NCBI RefSeq assembly: GCF_009725165.1
Contig: NZ_WNZW01000001.1
Location: 744,001-808,000, forward strand
DNA from: Paenibacillus woosongensis
GTDB taxonomy: Bacteria; Bacillota; Bacilli; Paenibacillales; Paenibacillaceae
Length of the DNA: 64,000 bases
Direction: 5' to 3'
Part shown: one piece after another, positions 25,521-33,334 of the stretch
How the letters are laid out: each line of letters opens with the position of its first letter
Position numbering within the stretch: position 1 is the stretch's first letter
Translations under genes and position numbers: made by a program
Notes under the pieces: model-generated
What the model saw: the letters and a program-made list of their open reading frames with translations, nothing else
The model's database searches: none
What the model was told of the DNA's origin: nothing

Positions 25521-26341
25521 CTCACCTTGTCTCGCCTGCGTCCGAGGTCCCCATATCCCCCACGCGGGCCTTGTTCTAGAATGAGTCGATGCACGGCTTC
25601 CAAATGATCTCTAGCGATCAGGCTGATTAGCGGATCAGCTCTCCTGTTTTTGTATTTAACCGGATTTATTCTGCCGACTTGAATGGCGTGCACGGCTTTT
25701 ACTTTGCATCCTCGAAGCACCGCAATTGCCAGGGCCAGCGGCGGCACCTCCAGCGCGCTATACCCAATGGCTTCGATCGCCTTGCGGCTCATGGCATGAG
25801 GAACCGCCGTCAGGGAAGCTCCTTTCAAATCGGATCGGCCCAGCATGGCATTCAGCGAAAATTTAGCCAACACGACGGGATGAACTTCCCGGCCTGCCAT
25901 GAGCCCCGAATAATCGTTCAAAGCCACGTCCACTCCCTCGTGTACCGCCTTGATGAAGGGCCGAAGCTCCCTAGCCGGAATAACCATATCTGCGTCAATA
26001 AATAATAATATCTGTCCTCTTGCAGCCTCAGCGCCGACACGGCGTCCAACATCATGTCCGAGCGGCTCCGCAGCCGCGATGACGCGGGCTCCGCATCTCC
26101 TGGCCAAGGTTTCTGTTCCATCCGTCGATCCGTTAGCTACGACGATGACTTCGCTGCGAGGATGAACCCTGCGAGCTTCATAGAGAACGCCCTTTAATGT
26201 ACTTCTCTCGTTCATCGCTGGAACAATGATAGACACTGCTGGGTTTGGATGATTTGTCACGCGCCAATTGGGCCGTTTGTAGTATGGGATCTGCCGCGCT
26301 GAGCGGCGTGCCAGCTTGCGTTTCCTAAGCATGTTATTCAC
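25517..26341 (-). CDS. GT2 glycosyltransferase, tandem paralogue with basic ends
   Basis: 274 residues. A short basic N-terminus (RKRKLARRSARQIPYYKR) precedes the GT-A domain: VSIIVPAMNERSTLKGVLYE, VIVVANGSTDGTETLA near 64, EPLGHDVGRRVGAEAA near 92, LLFIDADMVIPARELRPF near 110 and LNAMLGRSDLKGASLTAVPH near 165. The C-terminus is also basic (GDLGRRRDKVR). It matches 24408-25520 through most of the catalytic domain, including the shared AVPHA[LM]SR motif. The ATGA overlap couples it to that gene. Confidence 0.85.
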   Translation of the reverse strand: MNNMLRKRKLARRSARQIPYYKRPNWRVTNHPNPAVSIIVPAMNERSTLKGVLYEARRVHPRSEVIVVANGSTDGTETLARRCGARVIAAAEPLGHDVGRRVGAEAARGQILLFIDADMVIPARELRPFIKAVHEGVDVALNDYSGLMAGREVHPVVLAKFSLNAMLGRSDLKGASLTAVPHAMSRKAIEAIGYSALEVPPLALAIAVLRGCKVKAVHAIQVGRINPVKYKNRRADPLISLIARDHLEAVHRLILEQGPRGGYGDLGRRRDKVR

Positions 26342-26466
26342 CTCCCTGTCCCAGCTGCTTCTGCATCGGAGAACGAATAGGGCTTTTTGTACTACCTTTT
26401 ACAGTGTATGTTTGCAGGGGGGCATTGCAACGGCAAACGTACAGTCCTTTTCCGTCCGGAAAAAGA

Positions 26467-26518
26467 CAAAAGACTATACTCGGGCGGATCATTCCGCGAG
26501 TCCGAGTATAGTCTTTTG
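26467..26518 (-). terminator. Terminator after the head GT4 gene
   Basis: A 17-base perfect inverted repeat (CAAAAGACTATACTCGG and its complement) with an 18-base loop, followed on the minus strand by TCTTTTTCC. It lies after the stop of 26528-27685, so the head gene may be partly separated from the rest, which would then start in the 125 bases to 26341. Confidence 0.85.
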
Positions 26519-26527
26519 TTTGGCCTG

Positions 26528-27685
26528 CTACCTGCTTGCTTTCTGGCCTTTCATCAAGCGGATCCAACGGGCCGAAGTATGCTGCCAGCGAAACCTGCGG
26601 CGCGCCAGCTCCCGGCCTGCCCGCCCCATCTTCTTGCGCATCTCTTCGCTGCCAAGCAAAGAAACAATGCCCTTCGCCAAATCCTTGGGTATCGAAGCCG
26701 GCGGAAGGAGCATTCCAGATTCTCCATCAATGACGACTTCGGGGATGCCTCCAGCCCGGCTGGCCACGATGGGAACCGCCGAAGCCATCGCCTCAACGTT
26801 GACCAAACCGAAGGCCTCTTCTTCCCCGGACGGAACGACCACAAGATCGGCCAAGTTATACCAATCGGCAACGCTTGGATAAGGTGCATACGGGAGAAAC
26901 GCCACTCTATCCCCAAGCGACTCCGCCATTCTTTTCAGTCGCCTGACATACTGACTCTCCCGGTTGATTCCGTAATATGCGCCGCCTACAATAACGAGCA
27001 TCGCATCCTTCTCTTGCTGCAAAATTGCAGGCAGAGCCTTCAGCAAATGATGAACTCCCTTGGAAGGCAGCAAGCGGCCGATGAACAGAATAATTTTACG
27101 TTGCCTCCACCCCAAATCCGCAAGCCTGGCCTGTCTTAAGTATTCACCGGGCGAGGTCCATCGCGGCGTGAAATCTTCGAGACTTACCCCCAGTGGATTA
27201 ACGGAAACCGGCGTCTGGAGCGCTGGAAAACGCCGACGAAGCTCCTGCTGCAAAAATTCGCTGTTCACGATAATTTGATCCACCTTATCCAATAAACAGC
27301 GCATCCCTGCAGCCGACTGATAGGAGGCAGAAAAATAAGTTGTTGAATGAAAGGTCAGGAATACCTTGGCCATCGGCAGCCTGCTCTTCAATTGATAAGC
27401 AAGCAATGGGCGATTATGAACATCGATCCGGTCAGGATGCCACTTTCTCAAGTGGCTCAGCAGCGAAGTTAAATATAACCTGCCGCCAGGCATGCGAAAG
27501 CAAGGGATAGATGCCGGGCTCCCCGGGCTTTGGATCTGACCGTCCGATAAGCCGAATATTCGAATATCCAGTTCGCTTGCAGCCAATGAAGCCACCTTCT
27601 CGATTACCCGTTCGACGGAACTGCTATGTCCTGATGGAATCATAAAGGTTCCTGGCGTAATGACCGCTACTTTTAGTCTGCTCAT
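26528..27685 (-). CDS. GT4 glycosyltransferase, head of the cluster
   Basis: 385 residues. Seen: VAVITPGTFMIPSGHSSSVE at the start (acceptor side), FLTFHSTTYFSASYQ near 109, VNPLGVSLEDFTPRW near 163, KIILFIGRLLPSKGVHHLLK near 195, PYPSVADWYNLADLVVVPSG near 265 and EEAFGLVNVEAMASAVPIVA near 288, the GT4 donor motif. The C-terminal 30 residues are Arg/Trp-rich. ATG 27685 has GGGGAGGAAG upstream. A good sigma-K-like promoter lies about 40 bases before it. Likely a GlcNAc-, Glc- or Rha-type transferase, but specificity is not readable. Confidence 0.9.
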   Translation of the reverse strand: MSRLKVAVITPGTFMIPSGHSSSVERVIEKVASLAASELDIRIFGLSDGQIQSPGSPASIPCFRMPGGRLYLTSLLSHLRKWHPDRIDVHNRPLLAYQLKSRLPMAKVFLTFHSTTYFSASYQSAAGMRCLLDKVDQIIVNSEFLQQELRRRFPALQTPVSVNPLGVSLEDFTPRWTSPGEYLRQARLADLGWRQRKIILFIGRLLPSKGVHHLLKALPAILQQEKDAMLVIVGGAYYGINRESQYVRRLKRMAESLGDRVAFLPYAPYPSVADWYNLADLVVVPSGEEEAFGLVNVEAMASAVPIVASRAGGIPEVVIDGESGMLLPPASIPKDLAKGIVSLLGSEEMRKKMGRAGRELARRRFRWQHTSARWIRLMKGQKASR

Positions 27686-27723
27686 TCGATCCGCTTCCTC
27701 CCCGCAAAATTACACCCACATTC

Positions 27724-27752
27724 CAAAATATGCATATTCTTCCGGTAAGGTT
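27724..27752 (-). promoter_or_regulatory. Sigma-K-like promoter of the glycan cluster
   Basis: On the minus strand AACC (27752-27749), a 16-base spacer and CATATTTTG (27732-27724) match the sigma-K pattern mACm-N16/17-CATAnnnTR. The leader to ATG 27685 would be about 30 bases. It lies back to back with the next entry. Confidence 0.65.
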
Positions 27753-27822
27753 AATAACCCCAGAAAGCATCCTGCAGACTGTTTTTCGCCCTAAAACAGG
27801 CTGTTGCTACAGCACAGTCGTC

Positions 27823-27852
27823 CACGCTTTTTAGGACATTACACATAAATTA
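27823..27852 (+). promoter_or_regulatory. Sigma-K-like promoter of the YheC/YheD-type gene
   Basis: CACG (27823-27826), a 17-base spacer and CATAAATTA (27844-27852) fit the sigma-K consensus with one mismatch in the -35. The leader to ATG 27888 is about 25 bases and contains AAAGGAGG. Confidence 0.65.
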
Positions 27853-27887
27853 TTCGTAAGAGACGTAAACAAAAAGGAGGAAAATCC

Positions 27888-28979
27888 ATGGGGCAAGACC
27901 GTGTCGGTATTCTGCTAAACTCCAGCATGTACCGGGGAATTCCCCAGCGTAAAACCGGCCAGGAATCAATAGCTAATTATGAAGAGGCGGCGCGGGCAAA
28001 CGGATTCATTCCTTGCTTTCTGAGATTAGGGGATATCGATACCGGCTCAAACAGAAGTGTTGCGTACGTACAGGATGGCTACGATTATGTCAAAAAGACG
28101 ATCCCTACGCCGAGGGTCATTCATAACCGTGCTCTCTACAAGGATGCAGGCTCGCACCGTAAAATCAACTCCCTTATATCGCAAGGGGTTTGCATCTTTA
28201 ACGTAAACAACCGTTATGGAAAAAACGTCATCCACCGTATCTTGCAGGAGGACCCTCGTCTATCGGAATATCTTCCGGAAACCGCAGAAGCTTCTCCCGC
28301 TTCTCTGCGGAGAATGATGGCGAAATACGATGATCTTGTGCTGAAGCCTGTACGCGGGTCGGTCGGCTACGGAATTATGAGAATCCGGCGGGACGATACG
28401 ACATGGAAGTTAATGAAACCTGGCAAAACAAAGAGAGGATGGATCACGGACAGAATCGCCAAAGAGAATGTTCCGGCATGGCTTTATCGCAGATTCGTCC
28501 AAACCCCCTATCTCATACAGCAGCGCATTCCGCTTGCTGAATACGATGCCAGGCCGCTAGACCTGCGGGTTACCGTTCAGCGCGGCGCCTTCGGCACATG
28601 GGGCATCACTGGGATGTTCGTAAAGATCGCTCCCATGAACAGCTTTCTCTCTAACCTTGGCAAAGGGGGACAGCCATATCCCGTAGAAGTGCTGGCGCAA
28701 TGTCTTCCCCCAAAAATGGTACCGGATATCCTTTACCATGTAGAATATGTATCACTCACCATAGCGAAGCATTTATCCTCGCGCCTCCCTCTGCTCGCAG
28801 ACCTCGGGATCGACATTGGCTTGACTGAAAATGGGCAGCTCTATTTCATCGAATGCAATGGCAGAGATCAGCGTTACGGTTTCAGAAAGGCCGGATTGAC
28901 AGACATTTGGAAAGATACGTATCAGCGGCCTATGGATTTCGCGAGATATTTATATGACCTAGATAATATTCAGAACTGA
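27888..28979 (+). CDS. YheC/YheD-family ATP-grasp spore coat-associated protein
   Basis: 363 residues. The N-terminus VGILLNSSMYRGIPQRKTGQ and the ATP-grasp region match the YheC/YheD family: KYDDLVLKPVRGSVGYGIMR near 146 (ATP-binding lysine), YLIQQRIPLAEYDARPLDLR near 210 and IGLTENGQLYFIECNGRDQR near 315 (metal-binding Glu/Asn). B. subtilis YheC and YheD are endospore coat-associated. The substrate is unknown; the fold implies ATP-dependent ligation of a carboxylate. It is transcribed divergently from the glycan cluster from a sigma-K-like promoter, so both are probably mother-cell genes. Confidence 0.9.
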   Translation: MGQDRVGILLNSSMYRGIPQRKTGQESIANYEEAARANGFIPCFLRLGDIDTGSNRSVAYVQDGYDYVKKTIPTPRVIHNRALYKDAGSHRKINSLISQGVCIFNVNNRYGKNVIHRILQEDPRLSEYLPETAEASPASLRRMMAKYDDLVLKPVRGSVGYGIMRIRRDDTTWKLMKPGKTKRGWITDRIAKENVPAWLYRRFVQTPYLIQQRIPLAEYDARPLDLRVTVQRGAFGTWGITGMFVKIAPMNSFLSNLGKGGQPYPVEVLAQCLPPKMVPDILYHVEYVSLTIAKHLSSRLPLLADLGIDIGLTENGQLYFIECNGRDQRYGFRKAGLTDIWKDTYQRPMDFARYLYDLDNIQN

Positions 28980-28990
28980 CATAACTAATA

Positions 28991-29024
28991 GAAGTCCAAA
29001 TTCGCACAGGCGAGTCTGGACTTC
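28991..29024. terminator. Inverted repeat between convergent genes
   Basis: GAAGTCCA and TGGACTTC with inner pairing lie between the YheC/YheD stop and the EcfT stop. There is no long T run, so termination in either direction is likely but not certain. Confidence 0.55.
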
Positions 29025-29038
29025 TATGGTTCGTGTAT

Positions 29039-29839
29039 TCAGTATCGTACGTCGGAAATTCCAAACAAAGGATATATATTCGCCAGACTGTAAGCCGCTG
29101 CGACTGCCGAGGCCAGCAAAAGCAACACCCCCAGATCGTAAAACGTAAATTCAGAGGTATAATAATAGGTTCTGCGCCGGCTATTGTGGAACGCCTTGGA
29201 CTCCATAGCTACCGCTACGCGGTGAGCCCGGCGAATGCTTTGCGATAACAGCGGCACAGCATACAGCTTGGCTTGCTCGATCCAGCCGCGGATGCCGCGG
29301 CTATGCCGTACCCCGCGAATCTGCAGAGCGCTGCGCCGAATAAGGAACTCCTCCCATACCATCGGCAGCAGCCGGACCGAAGCCATGAAGCTATAGGCGT
29401 ATTTCGGTGCAAGCTTAACTTTCTGCATCAGGGCATAGAACAAGGCGACCGAAGAGGTCGTTAGCACATATAGCAAACCCTCAGCGGCAAAAGTAACCGA
29501 TTTGAAGCCGATGTGAATTCCCCGATAGAAGCTTTCCTCGGATATGCGGATGATTCCCCATTTCCACCAAAGCGTATCCCCTTTGCCAAAGAGGATCATC
29601 GTAATGGAGGAGGATACAAATACAAACAGCAGAGGGAGAAGCAGCAGCATGATCTTCCATGGAGGATGCCCGCTCATCAGAAATAGAACGAGAAAGACAG
29701 CTATGGCCTGATAAGCAATAAAATCCAAGCTATGCGTAAATAAGGTCAATAGAAACAGCAGCACGATCATCCCCAGCTTGGCGGCAGGATTAGCACGGTG
29801 CAGCCAGGTTGTTCGCCGAGGCGTTAGAAATTGTTTCAT
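29039..29839 (-). CDS. ECF transporter transmembrane protein (EcfT, YkoC-like)
   Basis: 266 residues from ATG 29839, whose ATGA overlaps the ATPase stop; GAGGGG precedes it. The longer frame to 29929 lies inside the ATPase gene and is not used. Several hydrophobic segments (LGMIVLLFLLTLFTHSL, AVFLVLFLMSG, ILLLLPLLFVFVSS) and the cytoplasmic coupling motif ALQIRGVRHSRG near 195 identify EcfT. It couples the duplicated ATPase to the substrate-binding YkoE-like component. Third gene of a TPP-riboswitch operon. Confidence 0.9.
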   Translation of the reverse strand: MKQFLTPRRTTWLHRANPAAKLGMIVLLFLLTLFTHSLDFIAYQAIAVFLVLFLMSGHPPWKIMLLLLPLLFVFVSSSITMILFGKGDTLWWKWGIIRISEESFYRGIHIGFKSVTFAAEGLLYVLTTSSVALFYALMQKVKLAPKYAYSFMASVRLLPMVWEEFLIRRSALQIRGVRHSRGIRGWIEQAKLYAVPLLSQSIRRAHRVAVAMESKAFHNSRRRTYYYTSEFTFYDLGVLLLLASAVAAAYSLANIYPLFGISDVRY

Positions 29840-31446
29840 CGGTTCCCCTCTTCCTGTGCAAGACGCCTGATCCGCTCTCCCCGTTCCGTCCTCCGCTGCG
29901 ACACGACTGTTCCTTCCCGGATCTCCCAACGATGGGTTGCAATGATATCCGCAATCTTCTCTTCATGCGTCACCATGATAATCGAGGTTCCCTGTCGGCG
30001 CAGCTTCTCGCAAAACTGCAGAATCGCAAAGGTATTTACGGCATCCTGGCCGAAGGTTGGTTCGTCCAGCAGCAGAATAGGTTTATTCAACACCGCAGCG
30101 CCAGCCACGCTTAATCTCCGCTTTTGCCCAAGAGAGAGCTGATAAGGATGACGGTGATTCAGCCCCTCTAGGCCAAAGGTCAACAAAGCATCGTCGACCC
30201 GCTCCGTTACGAGCTTCTCCGTTAGTCCTTCCAGCCGCAAGGAAAAAGCGATTTCCTCTGCCACCTGCTCAGCAACGAATTGAAATTCTGGATTCTGGAA
30301 CACAAAGCCGATATGGGATGCAGCCTGCTCGATACGCTTATCTCGCTTGTTCCTGCGCCAGCGGCCTTTCCTTGCGCGCTGGCCGGACGGCCTGTCATCC
30401 AAAGGCTCTCCATGCAGTAAATAAGTTCCTTCCGAGCGGAGCAGTCCCATCAGGCTCAGCAGCAGCGAGCTCTTTCCCGCTCCGTTTGGCCCGGTAATCG
30501 CAATGAAGTCGCCTGGTGAAACGGAAGCCTGCTCGATCTTAATGACCGGTCTACCGTGCCTGAGGCCCTTGAACCGGGACAGCTCCAGTAGCTTCAAGGT
30601 CGCTCCAGAGGATGCCGGCGCATCTTGGAGAATTGGTTCAAGAAGCGCCTCTCCCTCCGGCGATAAGAAATAATGCTCCCATACGCCGGGATACCAAATA
30701 CCGAACTCCTTCAGCTCGGATTGATACGTGCTGAACACCTCTTGCGGCGTTCCCTGTCCGAGCAGTTGTCCTTCCGGACCAAAGAGAATGACCCGGTCGA
30801 CGAAACCGGCAATTTCCTCGATCCGATGCTCGACAATAATTAGCGTCCGGTCGGGGGAGACCTTCTTGACTGTCTCCCAAATCTGTTCCCGGCCTTCCGG
30901 ATCAAGCAGCGCGGAGGGCTCGTCTAGAAAGAGCACCTGGGGATTGGAGAGCAGCACAGAGGCCAGAGCCAGCCGCTGCTTCATCCCCTGGGACAATGTA
31001 TCGATCTGGACATGCAGCTCCGGCAAATGAAGGCCTACTGCCTCAAGAACCTCTCCCATTCGTTCCTGCATCTCGTTTTGCGGAACGGCAAGATTTTCGA
31101 GAACAAAGGCTAGCTCCTCATCCACATAAGGCATGCAAAATTGGGTATCCGGGTCTTGAAACACGAATCCCCAGGATGGGGGCTGTATCCGCTTCTCGCA
31201 GCGCATGGGCACCTCGACAAGCGAAGGTATAATACCTGAGAGCACCTGCAGCAGGGTAGATTTCCCGCTCCCGCTCGGGCCCAGCAGCAATACCTTCTCC
31301 CCCTGCTGTACATGCAGAGTAAGATCTTTAAAAACGAAGCGTTCCTCCCCCGGGAACTTAAGCCGAAGCCCGGTTACGCCCGCTGCTATAGCCGCTGCCC
31401 GGTTCTGCTGGTCACTTGCTGCGGCGGATGTCAATATAGGCATCAT
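29836..31446 (-). CDS. ECF transporter ATPase with two fused ABC domains (YkoD-like)
   Basis: 536 residues with two complete ABC domains. Domain 1 has GPSGSGKSTLLQVL near 57, signature TLSQGMKQRLALA near 163 and Walker B VLFLDEPSALLDPEG. Domain 2 has GPNGAGKSSLLLSL near 325, signature LSLGQKRRLSVAG near 440 and LLLDEPTFGQD near 463. In most ECF systems these are two proteins; the fusion is known for YkoD-type ATPases. It powers uptake of a thiamine precursor, judged from the riboswitch and YkoE. The start has only a weak ribosome site and lies three bases after the ykoE stop. Confidence 0.93.
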   Translation of the reverse strand: MMPILTSAAASDQQNRAAAIAAGVTGLRLKFPGEERFVFKDLTLHVQQGEKVLLLGPSGSGKSTLLQVLSGIIPSLVEVPMRCEKRIQPPSWGFVFQDPDTQFCMPYVDEELAFVLENLAVPQNEMQERMGEVLEAVGLHLPELHVQIDTLSQGMKQRLALASVLLSNPQVLFLDEPSALLDPEGREQIWETVKKVSPDRTLIIVEHRIEEIAGFVDRVILFGPEGQLLGQGTPQEVFSTYQSELKEFGIWYPGVWEHYFLSPEGEALLEPILQDAPASSGATLKLLELSRFKGLRHGRPVIKIEQASVSPGDFIAITGPNGAGKSSLLLSLMGLLRSEGTYLLHGEPLDDRPSGQRARKGRWRRNKRDKRIEQAASHIGFVFQNPEFQFVAEQVAEEIAFSLRLEGLTEKLVTERVDDALLTFGLEGLNHRHPYQLSLGQKRRLSVAGAAVLNKPILLLDEPTFGQDAVNTFAILQFCEKLRRQGTSIIMVTHEEKIADIIATHRWEIREGTVVSQRRTERGERIRRLAQEEGNR

Positions 31447-31449
31447 CGC

Positions 31450-32052
31450 TTAATCGTCCAGCGCCGCATAATCTTTATCCTCAACAGGACGCAGCAAATT
31501 GGTTACCCCCGTAGCCTCTACTGCCTTCACGATTGCATATGCCAAATATCCGCAAATCAGGGCAGAGCTGATGGCGCGCATGCCGTATTTGGCAATCAGC
31601 AGCCAGGTCTGATAATCCTGGATATATCCATAATAAATGTCCGGGATCAGCGAACCTACCGCTGCGGCTACACCCGCCAAAGCCGCCACCGATGCCGAAT
31701 AGTTCTTGTAGCGGAATGCCGCGAATACCAATTCGGCGCCCAGCCCTTGGAGTACACTGTACATGACAAGCTGTATCCCCCACTCGCTGCCGAACAATAT
31801 CGATACGTGCGCAGCGGCAATTTCAGCAATTAGGGCTACGCCAGGCTTGCGAATCAGTAAAAATACCAGCGTCGACGCCATAAACCACATGCCGTAGACG
31901 AGCTCATCCGCCTGCGGAAAAAACGAGAACAGATTATAAACCGCGCTCCAAAAATAATAAACTACTCCCAGGACGATTGAGACGAAAATCGTTACGAGCA
32001 AATCGCTCAGCTTCAGCCCCCGGCCGCCTTTTCTTTGTACTGCATCTTGCAT
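31450..32052 (-). CDS. ykoE: ECF substrate-binding component, YkoE family (thiamine/HMP)
   Basis: A membrane S component of about 200 residues. Hydrophobic segments include LLVTIFVSIVLGVVYYFW near the start, GMWFMASTLVFLLIR and ALICGYLAYAIVKAV, with the YkoE-like GAELVFAAFRYKNYSA near 115. YkoE is thought to bind thiamine or its hydroxymethylpyrimidine precursor. GGGGAG lies nine bases before ATG 32052, favouring it over ATG 32061 and over the longer frame to 32154, which runs into the riboswitch terminator. First gene of the operon. Confidence 0.9.
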   Translation of the reverse strand: MQDAVQRKGGRGLKLSDLLVTIFVSIVLGVVYYFWSAVYNLFSFFPQADELVYGMWFMASTLVFLLIRKPGVALIAEIAAAHVSILFGSEWGIQLVMYSVLQGLGAELVFAAFRYKNYSASVAALAGVAAAVGSLIPDIYYGYIQDYQTWLLIAKYGMRAISSALICGYLAYAIVKAVEATGVTNLLRPVEDKDYAALDD

Positions 32053-32106
32053 TACCGTCATCTCCCCTTCTTCTTGCCTCTTTGAAATAGTATGGCTAAA
32101 CAAAAC

Positions 32107-32134
32107 AAAAAAACCGCTGGATATGCTCAGGCGG
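32107..32134 (-). terminator. Riboswitch-controlled terminator
   Basis: On the minus strand CCG-CTG pairs with CAG-CGG with one bulge, followed by TTTTTTTGTTTT. It lies between the TPP aptamer and the ykoE ribosome site, as expected for transcriptional attenuation. Confidence 0.75.
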
Positions 32135-32168
32135 CTGTATAGGTTCATAGGCACGAAGAAACCTTGAA

Positions 32169-32268
32169 CAACGGATTATCTACGCTGGCATTATCCAGAT
32201 CAGATTAACGGTCAGCAGCGGATTATACTGCAATCTCAGCCTGATTCCTCTCAAGCTCCCGTATCACT
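32169..32268 (-). ncRNA. TPP riboswitch (THI element)
   Basis: Read on the minus strand the segment begins ACGGGAGCTTG, has the universal GGCTGAGA, then GCTGACCG, then AATCTGATCTGGATAATGCC and the closing AGCGTAG. This order matches the thi-box aptamer. It precedes the YkoE-type ECF operon and is followed by a terminator hairpin, so high TPP should switch the operon off. Confidence 0.95.
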
Positions 32269-32427
32269 ATGCGATTGATTTAACCATACAACAAGAGATG
32301 CCGCAGTAGCAAGCTTTATTTAAATATTACAGCATCGTTGTTGATTTCATTTGTATTATATGTCAATATAGTCGGAAGTGGAAAACGGCAGCACCATTGT
32401 TCAGCATAGGAATTAGGGGGAACCAAT

Positions 32428-33243
32428 TTGATCGCAAAATGGATGAAATGGATGACGGAGCTTACCTCCCGGAAATGGATCTCCCGGCTGATGGGCCGGT
32501 TCTCACACTCGGAAGCAAGCCGGCTTCTTATTCCTGCTTTCGCTAAATCCTATGGCATTCCGCTAGATGAAGCCGAAAAGGACATTAAAGAATACCGGAC
32601 GCTGAACGAATTTTTCACGCGCAGGCTCAAGCCGGACATGCGCCCGATTCATTCCCTTCCGGAAGGATTGATCAGCCCCGTCGATGCATTAATTACTGCA
32701 ATGGGAGAAATTCAGACCGGAACAATTCTAAATGTCAAGGGCCAGGACTACTCTTTGGAAGAACTGCTTAATTACTCTCCGCGCGCACATAGCTATAATC
32801 ATGGCTTTTTCTTCGTATTATACCTTAGTCCGACCGACTATCACCGCATTCATGCCCCAATAACGGGAAGCAAGCTGGAGAGCGAGCATATAAAAGGAAA
32901 GGTCTATCCCGTCAATGACTTTGGAATGAGAAATATGCGGAAGGTACTCAGCCGCAATGAACGGCTGATCACATACATCTCCCACGACCTCGGAGAAGTT
33001 GCCGTAGTCAAAGTCGGAGCCATGAACGTAAGCAGCATTAAATATACGGATGCCGAAGCGAAGCACTGGAAACGGGGAGACGATATGGCTTATTTCGAAT
33101 TCGGCTCAACCGTCGTTCTGCTGGTCGAGAACGATACATTTGAGCCCCTTCCTGAGCTTGCCCCAGGCTCTAAGGTCAAAATGGGAGAGCCTTTAGGGAG
33201 ATTTCACACCGCAGGCAAGCGCTCCATGACAGCCAATTCTTGA
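32428..33243 (+). CDS. psd: Phosphatidylserine decarboxylase proenzyme
   Basis: 271 residues. Makes phosphatidylethanolamine from phosphatidylserine at the membrane. Seen: the family N-terminus FSHSEASRLLIPAFAKSYGI, VSPVDALI-type segment ISPVDALITAMGE near 86, HGFFFVLYLSPTDYHRIHAP near 128, and the self-cleavage site EFGSTVVLL near 229, whose serine becomes the pyruvoyl group. The start is TTG with AGGGGG seven bases upstream; the next ATG, at 32440, lacks such a site. A strong terminator follows. No pssA is beside it. Confidence 0.94.
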   Translation: MIAKWMKWMTELTSRKWISRLMGRFSHSEASRLLIPAFAKSYGIPLDEAEKDIKEYRTLNEFFTRRLKPDMRPIHSLPEGLISPVDALITAMGEIQTGTILNVKGQDYSLEELLNYSPRAHSYNHGFFFVLYLSPTDYHRIHAPITGSKLESEHIKGKVYPVNDFGMRNMRKVLSRNERLITYISHDLGEVAVVKVGAMNVSSIKYTDAEAKHWKRGDDMAYFEFGSTVVLLVENDTFEPLPELAPGSKVKMGEPLGRFHTAGKRSMTANS

Positions 33244-33287
33244 CTTGAAGAACCAGCTGCACTGCAATTTTATACATTTTCCGAGCA

Positions 33288-33315
33288 GGCCATCCTCTAT
33301 AAGGATGGCCTTTTT
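33288..33315 (+). terminator. Terminator after psd
   Basis: Perfect arms GGCCATCC and GGATGGCC with a seven-base loop, followed by T5. Confidence 0.9.
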
Positions 33316-33334
33316 AGCTATCTTAAGGCTAAAA

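Noticed and set aside
26341..26466. Sigma-E/sigma-K promoter before 25517-26341
   Set aside because: A CATACACTG fits a -10, but no -35 lies at a suitable distance; not listed as a feature.
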